Positions 1 through 7,911 of a stretch of 64,000 nucleotides of DNA are shown one piece after another. Both the position numbers and the translations under genes were made by a program. Origin of the DNA: Hymenobacter setariae (GTDB taxonomy: Bacteria; Bacteroidota; Bacteroidia; Cytophagales; Hymenobacteraceae). The DNA lies in contig NZ_VMRJ01000001.1 in assembly GCF_007713685.1 (NCBI RefSeq), positions 478,129 through 542,128 on the forward strand. Direction: 5' to 3'. Numbering within the stretch: the first letter of the stretch is position 1; every line of letters begins with the position of its first letter. The notes under the pieces were generated by a model that was not told where the DNA came from, did not search any database, and worked only from the letters and a program-made list of their open reading frames with translations.

Positions 1-191
1 CGGCTTCCTGCTTAGCTTGCAGGGCTCATTCCTACCCTTTTCTTTTCCTCCCGTGTCCTCCGTTACCCTGAAGCAGCTGGCTCAGCAGCTAGGTTTGGCT
101 TCTTCTACCGTGTCGCGCGCGCTGCGCAACGGCGCCGACATCAGTGCCGAAACTAAGCGCCGCGTGCAGGCGATGGCGGCCGAGCTACACT
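1..191 (+). repeat. Direct repeat, left copy (lacI 5' end)
   Basis: Bases 1-191 are identical to 6353-6543 (offset 6352) as read by eye; identity stops at base 192. The repeat covers the leader and first 46 codons of the LacI-type gene whose intact copy starts at 6405. The left copy begins at the window edge, so the repeat may extend further upstream. The two copies flank the first SusC/SusD pair. Confidence 0.95.
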
Positions 192-229
192 TGCTTGGGG
201 CGCGTGGGCGCGAGCTGGCCCAATACTAG
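53..229 (+). pseudogene. Truncated LacI-family regulator (DNA-binding part only)
   Basis: Starting at the GTG equivalent to the start of the intact gene at 6405, this frame encodes the LacI helix-turn-helix and the start of the hinge. At base 192 it leaves homology and ends after 12 unrelated residues at a stop at 227-229. The whole effector-binding and dimerisation domain is missing. A free LacI headpiece is normally a weak DNA binder, so this is most likely a duplication remnant. It could still be translated, because the leader is duplicated too. Confidence 0.8.
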
Positions 230-1328
230 GTCAGTTTGGCTAGCGCACGGGCACTGCGTAGCTAGCTCAGGGTGCGCTGCCTGACCTGATTGCGGCCTCG
301 CAGCCACCAAGCAAGTCTGCGTAGCGCTGAGTCGGAGGTCTTTCCTAGTCAACAAACTTACGAGAGTAGCTGAAAAGAAGCGTAAGTCTAAGAGCGTGTT
401 TGAATTTTGTAAAAACGGCCTCTTAAGCGTCGTGCTGAGCTTGTCAAAACATTTCTATCGCTTCTTTAAACAGCTCCAGATGCAGCGGTAGAGCTGCTTC
501 GACAAGCTCAGCACGACAGTTTTATAAAATCCAGGCACGCTCTTAGACCTAGTAGCTCTAGCTTGCTGGCACATGCTCGCCTGCTACTACCTCCCTTTCC
601 CAGAATAAGCAAGCTCTGCGCGTTACTCAAGCCGCAACGGGGAACATATACCTTCTAATTACGACTGGCTACGGCCATTGTTAAAAAAGATGCGTCAAAA
701 ATATTTATTCAAAAAACACAAATTAAGGACAGAACAAACCGATATTTAGGATTTTTACAAGATAAGTAGTGTATGAAATCGATTGCAGTGCATGCAGCGA
801 AAGCAATGCTTAATGAAGAAAAGATTAAGTAAATTATGAAGTTATTAAAGTTATGCTCTTTATTAGCGGTCGTAAGTGCAAAGAATCTAACTGATACCAA
901 AGAGTGCATGAGGAAACATTACACCCCTTTTTATGTGCAGAGCCTGCACAATCATAAGGCTGCTACAAACCCAGAGGTGGGATAATACCGATAGCGTAGG
1001 AGAGGATGCCGAAGGTTCGGCGTGCCCACTGATATTTAGGGGAATGTACTCGACTGCTACATGATAGCAGCAGGTACACGTGTGCTTCTTATGAGCAGAA
1101 GAGTAGCTACTGAGAAATAATCAGCTAGCAAGACCAACCTAGGCTATTCTTTCTCAGCTTTTTGCGGATATATTCAGCGCGCCCGCCCAGCTAAGCCATT
1201 AGCGATGGGCGACTCAAGTAGCTGCAGCAGAAGGAGAAGTGTAGGATAGCCAATGAGAAAGGGCTAGGCAGGAAAAAAGAAAGGGTGCGGTAATCAACAC
1301 CTTATTTATTCAATAAATCACATTTCAT
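230..1328. other. 1.1-kb region without a convincing gene
   Basis: The stretch between the truncated lacI copy and susC holds a hairpin element (389-545) and an AT-rich part at about 660-960. A short frame at 836-985 (49 aa, hydrophobic start) and a 66-aa minus-strand frame at 709-909 are the only candidates there, and neither has recognisable features. No clear TAnnTTTG box was found close to the susC start. The composition change from AT-rich to GC-rich suggests a patchwork of remnants. Confidence 0.6.
389..545. repeat. Hairpin element with terminal inverted repeats (MITE/REP-like)
   Basis: The outer ends form imperfect 26-bp inverted repeats whose first 10 bases are perfect (389-398 with 536-545). 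Inside lies a perfect 17-bp inverted repeat, 429-445 with 501-517 (GTCGTGCTGAGCTTGTC). The inner arm resembles the arms of the hairpin at 17118-17218, so this looks like one member of a dispersed family. No open frame lies inside, so it would be non-autonomous if mobile. Confidence 0.75.
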
Positions 1329-4300
1329 ATGAAGCACGCTTTACTATCCAGCGTTGTTTTGGTGTCAGCCCTCTCTACGCAGGCTTGGGCACAGAACAAG
1401 GCTCTGACAGGCCGAGTGACCGACGCCGCTACCGGTGAAGGATTGCCCGGGGTAACCGTCCGCCTCAAGGAAACGGCCACGGCGGCGCCAACCGATGAGC
1501 AGGGCAACTACCGCATCAGCGTGCCGGCTAGCGGAGGAACCCTGGTATTCTCTTTCATTGGCTACACCAATAAGGAGGTGACCGTGGGTAGCCAGTCCAC
1601 TATCAACGTGAGCCTGGCAAGCGACGCCAAAAGCCTGAACGAAGTAGTGGTAGTGGCCTACGGTACAGCCGACCCCGCCACGTTCACCGGCTCTGTGGCC
1701 CAGATTGGAGCCGAGAAGCTCGCGCAACGGCCCGTCACCAACATCACCAATGCCATTGCCGGTCAAGCCCCTGGTGTGCAGGTGTCGGCGGGTTCCGGGC
1801 AGCCGGGCTCCGGCCCAGATATCCGCATCCGGGGGTTCAGTTCTGTGAACTACGCCAACGACCCACTGTATGTAGTGGACGGGGTGCCGTACACGGCCGG
1901 CTTATCGAACCTGAACGCGGAAGATATCGCGAGCATCTCGATTCTAAAAGACGCCGCTTCTACTGCTCTCTACGGCTCCCGGGCCACCAACGGGGTGGTG
2001 ATGATTACCACCAAGCGGGGCAAAAAAGACCGGGTGCAGGTCAACGTCAGGGCGTTGCAGGGCGTTTCCTCACGCGCAATTCCCGAGTATGACCGCGTGA
2101 ATGCGTATGAGTATTACCCGCTAATGTGGGAAGCCTACCGGAACAGCCTGATTAGCTCGACCGTGACCAGCGCGCAGGCGAGCCAACGGGCAACTGCTGA
2201 CATCAAAGGACTATTGGGCTACAACCCATTCAATGTAGCGGACAACCAGATTGTCCGACCGGATGGCACCCTGAACCCGGATGCGCAGTTGCTGTGGGGA
2301 GATGACCTAGACTGGGAGAAGGCGTTGACCAGAAGCGGCTCCCGCTCCGATTATACCGTGAGCTTCAACGGAGGGTCCGAGAAGAGCGACTACTACGTAT
2401 CGCTGGGCTACCTGAACGAGAAAGGCTATGTGATTAAGTCGGACTTCGAGCGATTTGCGGGCCGCATGAACGTCAATACCAACCTAACCAAGTGGTTCAA
2501 GGCGGGCGTGAACCTGAACTACACCCTCACCAATTCCAATCAGGCGAACACGGGCAGCGCCACGGGCTTTGTAAATCCGTTCTTCTTCAGCCGCGGCGTG
2601 GGTCCTATCTACCCCATCTACCAGCACGACCCCACCACGGGCGCCTACGTGCTCGACGCGAATGGCGAGCGGATATATGACCTAGGTGGCTCCTCCCCGA
2701 CCATGACGCGCCCGGTGTACCCGGGCCGGCACATTGTGGCCGAAACCAATTGGAACAACTATCTCTACCGCCGCAATGTACTGGGTGGTAGAACCTACGG
2801 GGAAATCACTTTCTTGAAAGACTTCAAGTTTACGGCCAACTTCGCCGCGGACATCACCAACTACGAAGAGCAGACTTACGAAAACACCGTGGTGGGAGAT
2901 GGCGCTCCAGCCGGGCGGGCGGGCCGCATTCTGTACAACCTGACGAGCTACACGGCCAACCAGCTGCTTAATTACACCCGGACGCTAGCCAACGTGCACG
3001 CTATAGATGTGCTGGTGGGCCACGAAAACTACAGCCGGAGCCGTGACTACCTGAACGGCACCAAGTCGGGGGAGATAGTGGCCGACAACACACAGCTGCA
3101 GAACTTTACCACCATCAATAGCTTCAACACCTATCTGCAGGAGCACAAGATAGAGTCTTATTTTGGGCGGGCGAACTATACGTACAACAACAAATACACT
3201 GTTTCCGCGTCGTACCGACGAGATGGCTCTTCGCGGTTCTATAAGGATGTACGTTGGGGAAGCTTCTGGTCGGTCGGGGGGTCCTGGCGCTTAGACCAAG
3301 AAACTTTCTTCACCAAGCCCAACTGGGTTGACATGGTGAAGCTTCGGTCGTCGTACGGGCAAGTGGGCAACGAAAACCTCGAAAACGCGGACGGCAGCCA
3401 ATTCTATGCGTGGCAAGCGCTGTACACGCTAGGCCAGAACAACGCCGCCGAGCCCGGTTTTTCGCAGGCTACCCTAGGCAACCGGGGGCTGGTGTGGGAG
3501 AAAAACAACAGCCTCGACGCGGGGCTTGAATTCTCGTTGTTCAAAAACCGACTGAACGGTTCGGTAGAGTATTTCAAGCGGACATCAAAGGACCTGCTGT
3601 TTGAGGTGCAGTTGCCGCTTTCCAGCGGGGTAGCCAACCGGATTGAAAACGTAGGCGAGATGTACAACAAAGGCATCGAGGTCCGGCTGGCCGGTGATAT
3701 CATCAGAACTAACGCCTTCACTTGGAACCTAGACGTAAACTGGACTACCTACAAAAACCAAATAACCCGCCTGCCTTATCCAGAGCTGGTATCGGGCACC
3801 AAAAAGCTGAAAGAAGGTGAAGATTTGCAGGCGTTCTGGCTACGCGAGTACTACGGTGTTGACCCAGACAACGGCAATGCCCTCTATCGCGCCATCAACT
3901 ATACGGAGGCCAACAGCAAAATCATCGGGGCCGATACCGTGACCTGGAATGCTAACAACGCCCGATACCACTACGCCGGCTCGGCTATTCCTAAGTTCTC
4001 GGGCGGCTTCACTAATACCTTCTCCTTCAAAGGGTTCACCTTGTCGGCCCTGGTCACCTACTCGGTAGGCGGCAAGTTCTATGACAGCCAGTACGCGACC
4101 CTTATGAACCACGGCACCTACGGCGGCGCCATGCACAAGGACATGCTGAACCGGTGGCAGAACCCCGGGGATATCACGGATGTACCGAAGCTGCAAGTAG
4201 GCAACACGGCCAACCTGGCGGCCGCTTCCGACCGCTGGCTGATAGATGCCTCTTACCTGAACTTCCGGTCGGTGAGCCTGAGCTACAATATCCCGGCTCC

Positions 4301-4472
4301 GCTCACCACTAAGCTGAAGTTGCGCAACGTGAACATCTTCGCCACCGGCGAAAACCTGGCGCTGGTTTCCAAGCGCAAAGGCATGAACGTGGCGCAAGCC
4401 TTCTCCGGCACCACGTCGGCGGTGTACCTGCCCGCCCGGGTGCTTTCACTAGGAGTAAATCTTTCTTTGTAG
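1329..4472 (+). CDS. SusC/RagA-family TonB-linked outer membrane transporter
   Basis: This 1047-aa protein is a TonB-dependent outer membrane importer of the SusC type, which takes up oligosaccharides or peptides together with a SusD lipoprotein. A signal peptide ends near residue 21 (AWA/QN). A CarboxypepD-regulatory-like domain follows (about 24-108), then the plug with the family motifs PLYVVDGVPY and ALYGSRATNGVVMITTKRG (about 115-230), then a long beta-barrel ending in the hydrophobic LSLGVNLSL. susD follows after 13 bp, so the two are co-transcribed. The substrate cannot be read from sequence, and no glycoside hydrolase or sigma/anti-sigma pair is adjacent. The LacI regulator at 6405 is the likely controller. 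Confidence 0.95.
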   Translation: MKHALLSSVVLVSALSTQAWAQNKALTGRVTDAATGEGLPGVTVRLKETATAAPTDEQGNYRISVPASGGTLVFSFIGYTNKEVTVGSQSTINVSLASDAKSLNEVVVVAYGTADPATFTGSVAQIGAEKLAQRPVTNITNAIAGQAPGVQVSAGSGQPGSGPDIRIRGFSSVNYANDPLYVVDGVPYTAGLSNLNAEDIASISILKDAASTALYGSRATNGVVMITTKRGKKDRVQVNVRALQGVSSRAIPEYDRVNAYEYYPLMWEAYRNSLISSTVTSAQASQRATADIKGLLGYNPFNVADNQIVRPDGTLNPDAQLLWGDDLDWEKALTRSGSRSDYTVSFNGGSEKSDYYVSLGYLNEKGYVIKSDFERFAGRMNVNTNLTKWFKAGVNLNYTLTNSNQANTGSATGFVNPFFFSRGVGPIYPIYQHDPTTGAYVLDANGERIYDLGGSSPTMTRPVYPGRHIVAETNWNNYLYRRNVLGGRTYGEITFLKDFKFTANFAADITNYEEQTYENTVVGDGAPAGRAGRILYNLTSYTANQLLNYTRTLANVHAIDVLVGHENYSRSRDYLNGTKSGEIVADNTQLQNFTTINSFNTYLQEHKIESYFGRANYTYNNKYTVSASYRRDGSSRFYKDVRWGSFWSVGGSWRLDQETFFTKPNWVDMVKLRSSYGQVGNENLENADGSQFYAWQALYTLGQNNAAEPGFSQATLGNRGLVWEKNNSLDAGLEFSLFKNRLNGSVEYFKRTSKDLLFEVQLPLSSGVANRIENVGEMYNKGIEVRLAGDIIRTNAFTWNLDVNWTTYKNQITRLPYPELVSGTKKLKEGEDLQAFWLREYYGVDPDNGNALYRAINYTEANSKIIGADTVTWNANNARYHYAGSAIPKFSGGFTNTFSFKGFTLSALVTYSVGGKFYDSQYATLMNHGTYGGAMHKDMLNRWQNPGDITDVPKLQVGNTANLAAASDRWLIDASYLNFRSVSLSYNIPAPLTTKLKLRNVNIFATGENLALVSKRKGMNVAQAFSGTTSAVYLPARVLSLGVNLSL

Positions 4473-4485
4473 CAACTGATTGGTC

Positions 4486-5976
4486 ATGAAAAAGACGATA
4501 TACAGCGCGTTGCTAGTCAGCGCAATGATTTTTTCCTCCTGCAAAAAGGAGTACCTGGAAACGACGCCCACTACTGCCGTGACGGAGGGCGACGTGCTGT
4601 CCAGCACCAAAAACGGGATGGCGGCGCTGAACGGCATCCACCGGATGCTGTATACCCAGCACAACGGGAGCCAGAACCAAGGCGGCGAAGGGTCCATGAA
4701 GATTATGATGGACGCCCTAGGAGAGGATTGGGTGCAGACGATAGGAACCAGTTGGTGGTCTGGGGAGCATAACTGGATTTCACACCGGAATGCTACCTCT
4801 ACGACTACCTATAACCACGCCTGGTACTATTTCTACTACCGCATCATCGCTAATGCCAACGTGCTCATCAATGGGCTAGGCAACGCCACCGGCCCGGAAG
4901 CTGAAAAGCAGATGGTGATTGGGGAGGCCTTGGTGTACAGGGCCTGGGCTCATTTTCAATTGGTGCAGGCCTTCGGAGAGCGGTACGACGCTAGCAAAAC
5001 CAACAGCCAGCTAGGGGTACCCCTAATGGTTACCAGTACCACGGAAGGCCAGCCGCGCGCCACCGTGGAAGCGGTCTATACCCAAATCAACGCGGATTTG
5101 GACGCGGCCATCGGGATGCTCACCGGCGCGGCCAACCGCCCGGCAAAATCGCATTTTAATGCGGCAGTGGCCAAAGGCATCAAAGCCCGGGTAGCCCTCA
5201 CGATGCAAAACTGGCCCGTGGCCGCACGGCTTGCGCAGGAAGCCATCCAGCAGAGCGGCGCTACCCTCATGAGCCGGACGCAGTACACGAGCGGGTTCAA
5301 CAGCGTAGACAACCCGGAGTGGCTGTGGGGCAGCAAGATGCAAGCTGACCAGACTAGCTATTTCTACTCCTTTTTTGCCTACATGTCGGCCAACTACAGC
5401 TCGACGGCCATCCGGCAAAACCCGAAGAAGATTAATTCGGTGCTCTACAACCAAATCCCCACCACTGATATTCGCAAGTCGCTCTGGGACCCGACTGGCG
5501 CCAGCATCCCGGCCCCGGCCACAGGCGTGAAAGCGCCGTATGGGCAGAAGAAATTTTTGGTGGCGGACCCCAATCTGAGCATTGGGGACGTGCCGCACAT
5601 GCGCTTGGCCGAGCTGTATTTGATTCAGGCCGAAGCCGAAGCCCGGCAAGGGCTGACCTCCGCCGCGGGCAGTTTGTTTACGTTAGTGAGTGCACGAGAC
5701 CCACAATACGTCCGGTCCACCCGCACGGGCCAAGCCTTGGTAGACGAAATCCTGATTCAGCGCCGGATAGAGCTGTGGGGCGAAGGCTTCCGGTTCCTGG
5801 ATTTAAAACGCACTAACAGCGCGTTGGATAGAACGGGCAAAAACCACATTACGCAGTGGGCGTGGGCCCTCACGGGTGGCAACTTACAGGTTGCCCCAGG
5901 AGTCAAGGAGTGGCAGTTCCTTTTCCCGCAGGCCGAGCTCAATGTCAATAAAGCCATTGTGCAGAACCCACTGTAG
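4486..5976 (+). CDS. SusD/RagB-family nutrient-binding outer membrane lipoprotein
   Basis: This 496-aa surface lipoprotein caps the SusC channel and binds the substrate. The start is taken as ATG 4486 (MKKTIYS); an in-frame TTG lies two codons upstream. A lipoprotein signal ends at Cys19 (FSSC followed by KKE). An alpha-helical TPR-like SusD fold follows, with the typical early segment around the repeated YRAWAHFQLVQAFG region and the late RRIELWGEGFRFLDLKR motif near the C-terminus. Length is usual for the family. It is the second gene of the operon and is followed by a strong hairpin terminator. Binding specificity is unknown. Confidence 0.94.
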   Translation: MKKTIYSALLVSAMIFSSCKKEYLETTPTTAVTEGDVLSSTKNGMAALNGIHRMLYTQHNGSQNQGGEGSMKIMMDALGEDWVQTIGTSWWSGEHNWISHRNATSTTTYNHAWYYFYYRIIANANVLINGLGNATGPEAEKQMVIGEALVYRAWAHFQLVQAFGERYDASKTNSQLGVPLMVTSTTEGQPRATVEAVYTQINADLDAAIGMLTGAANRPAKSHFNAAVAKGIKARVALTMQNWPVAARLAQEAIQQSGATLMSRTQYTSGFNSVDNPEWLWGSKMQADQTSYFYSFFAYMSANYSSTAIRQNPKKINSVLYNQIPTTDIRKSLWDPTGASIPAPATGVKAPYGQKKFLVADPNLSIGDVPHMRLAELYLIQAEAEARQGLTSAAGSLFTLVSARDPQYVRSTRTGQALVDEILIQRRIELWGEGFRFLDLKRTNSALDRTGKNHITQWAWALTGGNLQVAPGVKEWQFLFPQAELNVNKAIVQNPL

Positions 5977-5981
5977 AAACA

Positions 5982-6042
5982 AGGGTAGAAAAAACAAAGC
6001 AGAGAAAGGCCTGGTCTTTCTCTGCTTTGTTTTTTCTACCCT
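5982..6042 (+). terminator. Long hairpin terminator after susCD
   Basis: A perfect 27-bp inverted repeat, 5982-6008 with 6016-6042, has a 7-nt loop. Each arm contains an A- or T-rich run, so it could work in both directions. It lies 6 bp after the susD stop. Confidence 0.9.
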
Positions 6043-6085
6043 CTATTGTTGAGGGTAGTTGAAACCTACGGCGAACTATCATTTG

Positions 6086-6290
6086 ATGCTCGTGCTGGAA
6101 CTGGTGCTCGCACTTCAACACGAGATTCTGGACCTTAATACCTGCAGTATTTGCTGCTGCAAGAGCAGCTGGCGGCGAGTGGCATCAAAATGGGGCGCGA
6201 CAAACGCCATCATCGCGTGCAAACGCACTCCTTTCTTATCTCTACCGAACCTGTGTATTGCAACAAGACCAGGGCTGCGGCTAGGGTAGA
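6086..6290 (+). mobile_element. Degenerate IS3-family transposase (OrfB) fragment
   Basis: One frame from 6086 reads LELVLALQHEILDL. After a frame change near 6145 the sequence reads QYLLLQEQLAASGIKMGRDK and then RVQTHSF. This order resembles the N-terminal helix-turn-helix part of IS3/IS150-type OrfB proteins (usually ...GIKMGRDxLF...RRxxVQTT...). The frameshift and an apparent internal deletion between GRDK and RVQT mean it is non-functional. No terminal repeats or OrfA part are visible. The assignment rests on remembered family patterns. Confidence 0.5.
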
Positions 6291-6352
6291 TAAGCTAGTC
6301 CCATGCTAGTCAGTCAAGCTATACCCAACCTAGGCAGCGTACAAGTTTATCC

Positions 6353-6543
6353 CGGCTTCCTGCTTAGCTTGCAGGGCTCATTCCTACCCTTTTCTTTTCC
6401 TCCCGTGTCCTCCGTTACCCTGAAGCAGCTGGCTCAGCAGCTAGGTTTGGCTTCTTCTACCGTGTCGCGCGCGCTGCGCAACGGCGCCGACATCAGTGCC
6501 GAAACTAAGCGCCGCGTGCAGGCGATGGCGGCCGAGCTACACT
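6353..6543 (+). repeat. Direct repeat, right copy (lacI 5' end)
   Basis: This copy is identical to bases 1-191. It includes the leader and the DNA-binding segment of the intact LacI-type gene. The 6.35-kb spacing spans the whole susCD operon and the IS3 remnant. Confidence 0.95.
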
Positions 6544-7466
6544 ACCAGCCCCACGCCTACGCCAGCGGGCTGCGCAACCAGCTTAGCCACACCATCGGCG
6601 TGGTAGTACCGGAGGTAAACGACCGTTTTTTCTCGCTGGCTATTGATGGCATTGAGGAAGTAGCCCGCCAAAACGGCTACCACATGCTCATTTGCCTCAC
6701 CCATGACAGCTACGACCTCGAAGCCCAGGTAACGCGGCAGCTCACCCGGGGCCGGGTCGATGGCGTGCTCATCTCGCTGGCTGGCGAAACCCAGGGTCCC
6801 GCCCACTTCGAGCAGCTGAGCAGCCGGGGGGTGCCGCTGGTATTCTTCGACCGCGTGAGCGACGCCCTAGGTACGGCCACGGTCACGACCAATGACTTCG
6901 ACGCGGCTTACCAGGCCACCGAGCACCTACTCAGCTCTGGCTGCCGCCGCGTGGCTTATTTGCTCATGTCGGGCAAACTCTCTATCGGCAACCAGCGGCA
7001 GCGGGGCTATGAGGCTGCCCTAGGGGCCCACGGCCTGAGCCTCGACCCCGACCTGCTGCTCGAAAGCAGCGGCTCGAACGATGAGAACACCGCGGCCATT
7101 AAGACCCTGCTGCAGCGGCGGCCCGATATCGATGGCTTATTTGCCTCCACGGGGCGGCTAGCCCTCAGCGCCTACCAAGCCTGCCAAGAGCTAGGCCGGG
7201 TCATCCCGCAGGATATCAAAGTCATTGGTTTTTCAAACCTAGAAATAGCCTCGCTACTGGCGCCGCCGCTGTCCACCGTCACGCAGCCGGCCTATGAGAT
7301 TGGCCGCGAGGCCGCCCGCTTGCTTTTCAGCGCCATTATTGAGAAAAAGCCCTTGCTAGCCACGCAAAGCATGGAGCTGCCGGCCGAGCTTATCGTGCGG
7401 GGCTCTACGATGGGCAGCCCAGTGGTAAGCAAGACGGCCCCAGCTCAGCAGCTGGCCACCCCCTAG
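6405..7466 (+). CDS. LacI-family transcriptional regulator
   Basis: A 353-aa one-component sugar-type regulator. An N-terminal helix-turn-helix (LKQLAQQLGLASSTVSRAL, residues about 5-23) and hinge are followed by a periplasmic-binding-protein-like effector domain (about 60-340), with typical stretches such as HTIGVVVPEVND, DGVLIS, PLVFFDR and IKVIGFSNLEIA. The GTG at 6405 is chosen because the LacI domain normally begins just there; an upstream ATG at 6303 would add 34 residues of non-homologous leader. The gene lies downstream of susCD on the same strand and probably controls it. Its first 139 bp are duplicated at the left window edge. It converges on the thioesterase gene with a 2-bp gap. 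Confidence 0.93.
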   Translation: MSSVTLKQLAQQLGLASSTVSRALRNGADISAETKRRVQAMAAELHYQPHAYASGLRNQLSHTIGVVVPEVNDRFFSLAIDGIEEVARQNGYHMLICLTHDSYDLEAQVTRQLTRGRVDGVLISLAGETQGPAHFEQLSSRGVPLVFFDRVSDALGTATVTTNDFDAAYQATEHLLSSGCRRVAYLLMSGKLSIGNQRQRGYEAALGAHGLSLDPDLLLESSGSNDENTAAIKTLLQRRPDIDGLFASTGRLALSAYQACQELGRVIPQDIKVIGFSNLEIASLLAPPLSTVTQPAYEIGREAARLLFSAIIEKKPLLATQSMELPAELIVRGSTMGSPVVSKTAPAQQLATP

Positions 7467-7468
7467 GG

Positions 7469-7894
7469 CTACTGCACCACGGCCATCGTGGCCGAGGCCT
7501 TGGCCACAAGTACGTCGTCGCACCACACTTCGGCTTCGCAGAAGTGCAGGCGCCGCCCGGCTTTTAGTACCCAGCCAATGGCCTTGAGGCGGGTGCCCAC
7601 GCCGGGATTCAGGTAGCTCACTTTCAGGTCGGAAGTAACCACGCCCACTTCGTCGGGCACGAGAGTGACGGCCGCAAAGCCCGCCGCTAGGTCGGCCATA
7701 GTAGCCACTAAGCCGCCGTGGGCAAAGCCCCGCTGCTGCTGGTGCTGCTGCCCTAGGGCCAGCTCGGCCTCGATGCGGCCTGGCTCGATGCGGGTAAGGT
7801 CGGCCCCAATGAGGTGCATAAAGTGCTGGCGCTCCAGCTTGCGCCGAATACGGGTTTCTAGGTCAGCGGCGGGAGGCAGGGAAGAGTCGGACAC
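7469..7894 (-). CDS. PaaI-type hotdog-fold thioesterase
   Basis: A 141-aa single-domain hotdog protein expected to hydrolyse acyl- or aryl-CoA thioesters in the cytoplasm. The family signature GFAHGGLVATMADLAAGFAA lies at about 58-77, with the HGG loop at the active site, followed by the strand SDLKVSYLNPG typical of PaaI. GTG 7894 is preferred; a TTG at 7900 is two codons upstream. It lies 17 bp behind the GT39 gene and is probably co-transcribed with it. The physiological substrate is not evident. Confidence 0.88.
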   Translation of the reverse strand: MSDSSLPPAADLETRIRRKLERQHFMHLIGADLTRIEPGRIEAELALGQQHQQQRGFAHGGLVATMADLAAGFAAVTLVPDEVGVVTSDLKVSYLNPGVGTRLKAIGWVLKAGRRLHFCEAEVWCDDVLVAKASATMAVVQ

Positions 7895-7911
7895 GAACAA
7901 CTAAAGAGAAA

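Noticed and set aside
709..985. Short frames: 66 aa on the minus strand (709-909) and 49 aa on the plus strand (836-985)
   Set aside because: They lie in an AT-rich gap that opens frames by chance. Only the hydrophobic start of the plus-strand frame is suggestive, and no family or promoter supports it.
3840..4397. Long open frame on the minus strand within susC
   Set aside because: It is a GC-rich shadow of the strongly coding SusC frame, and its translation has no domain-like features.
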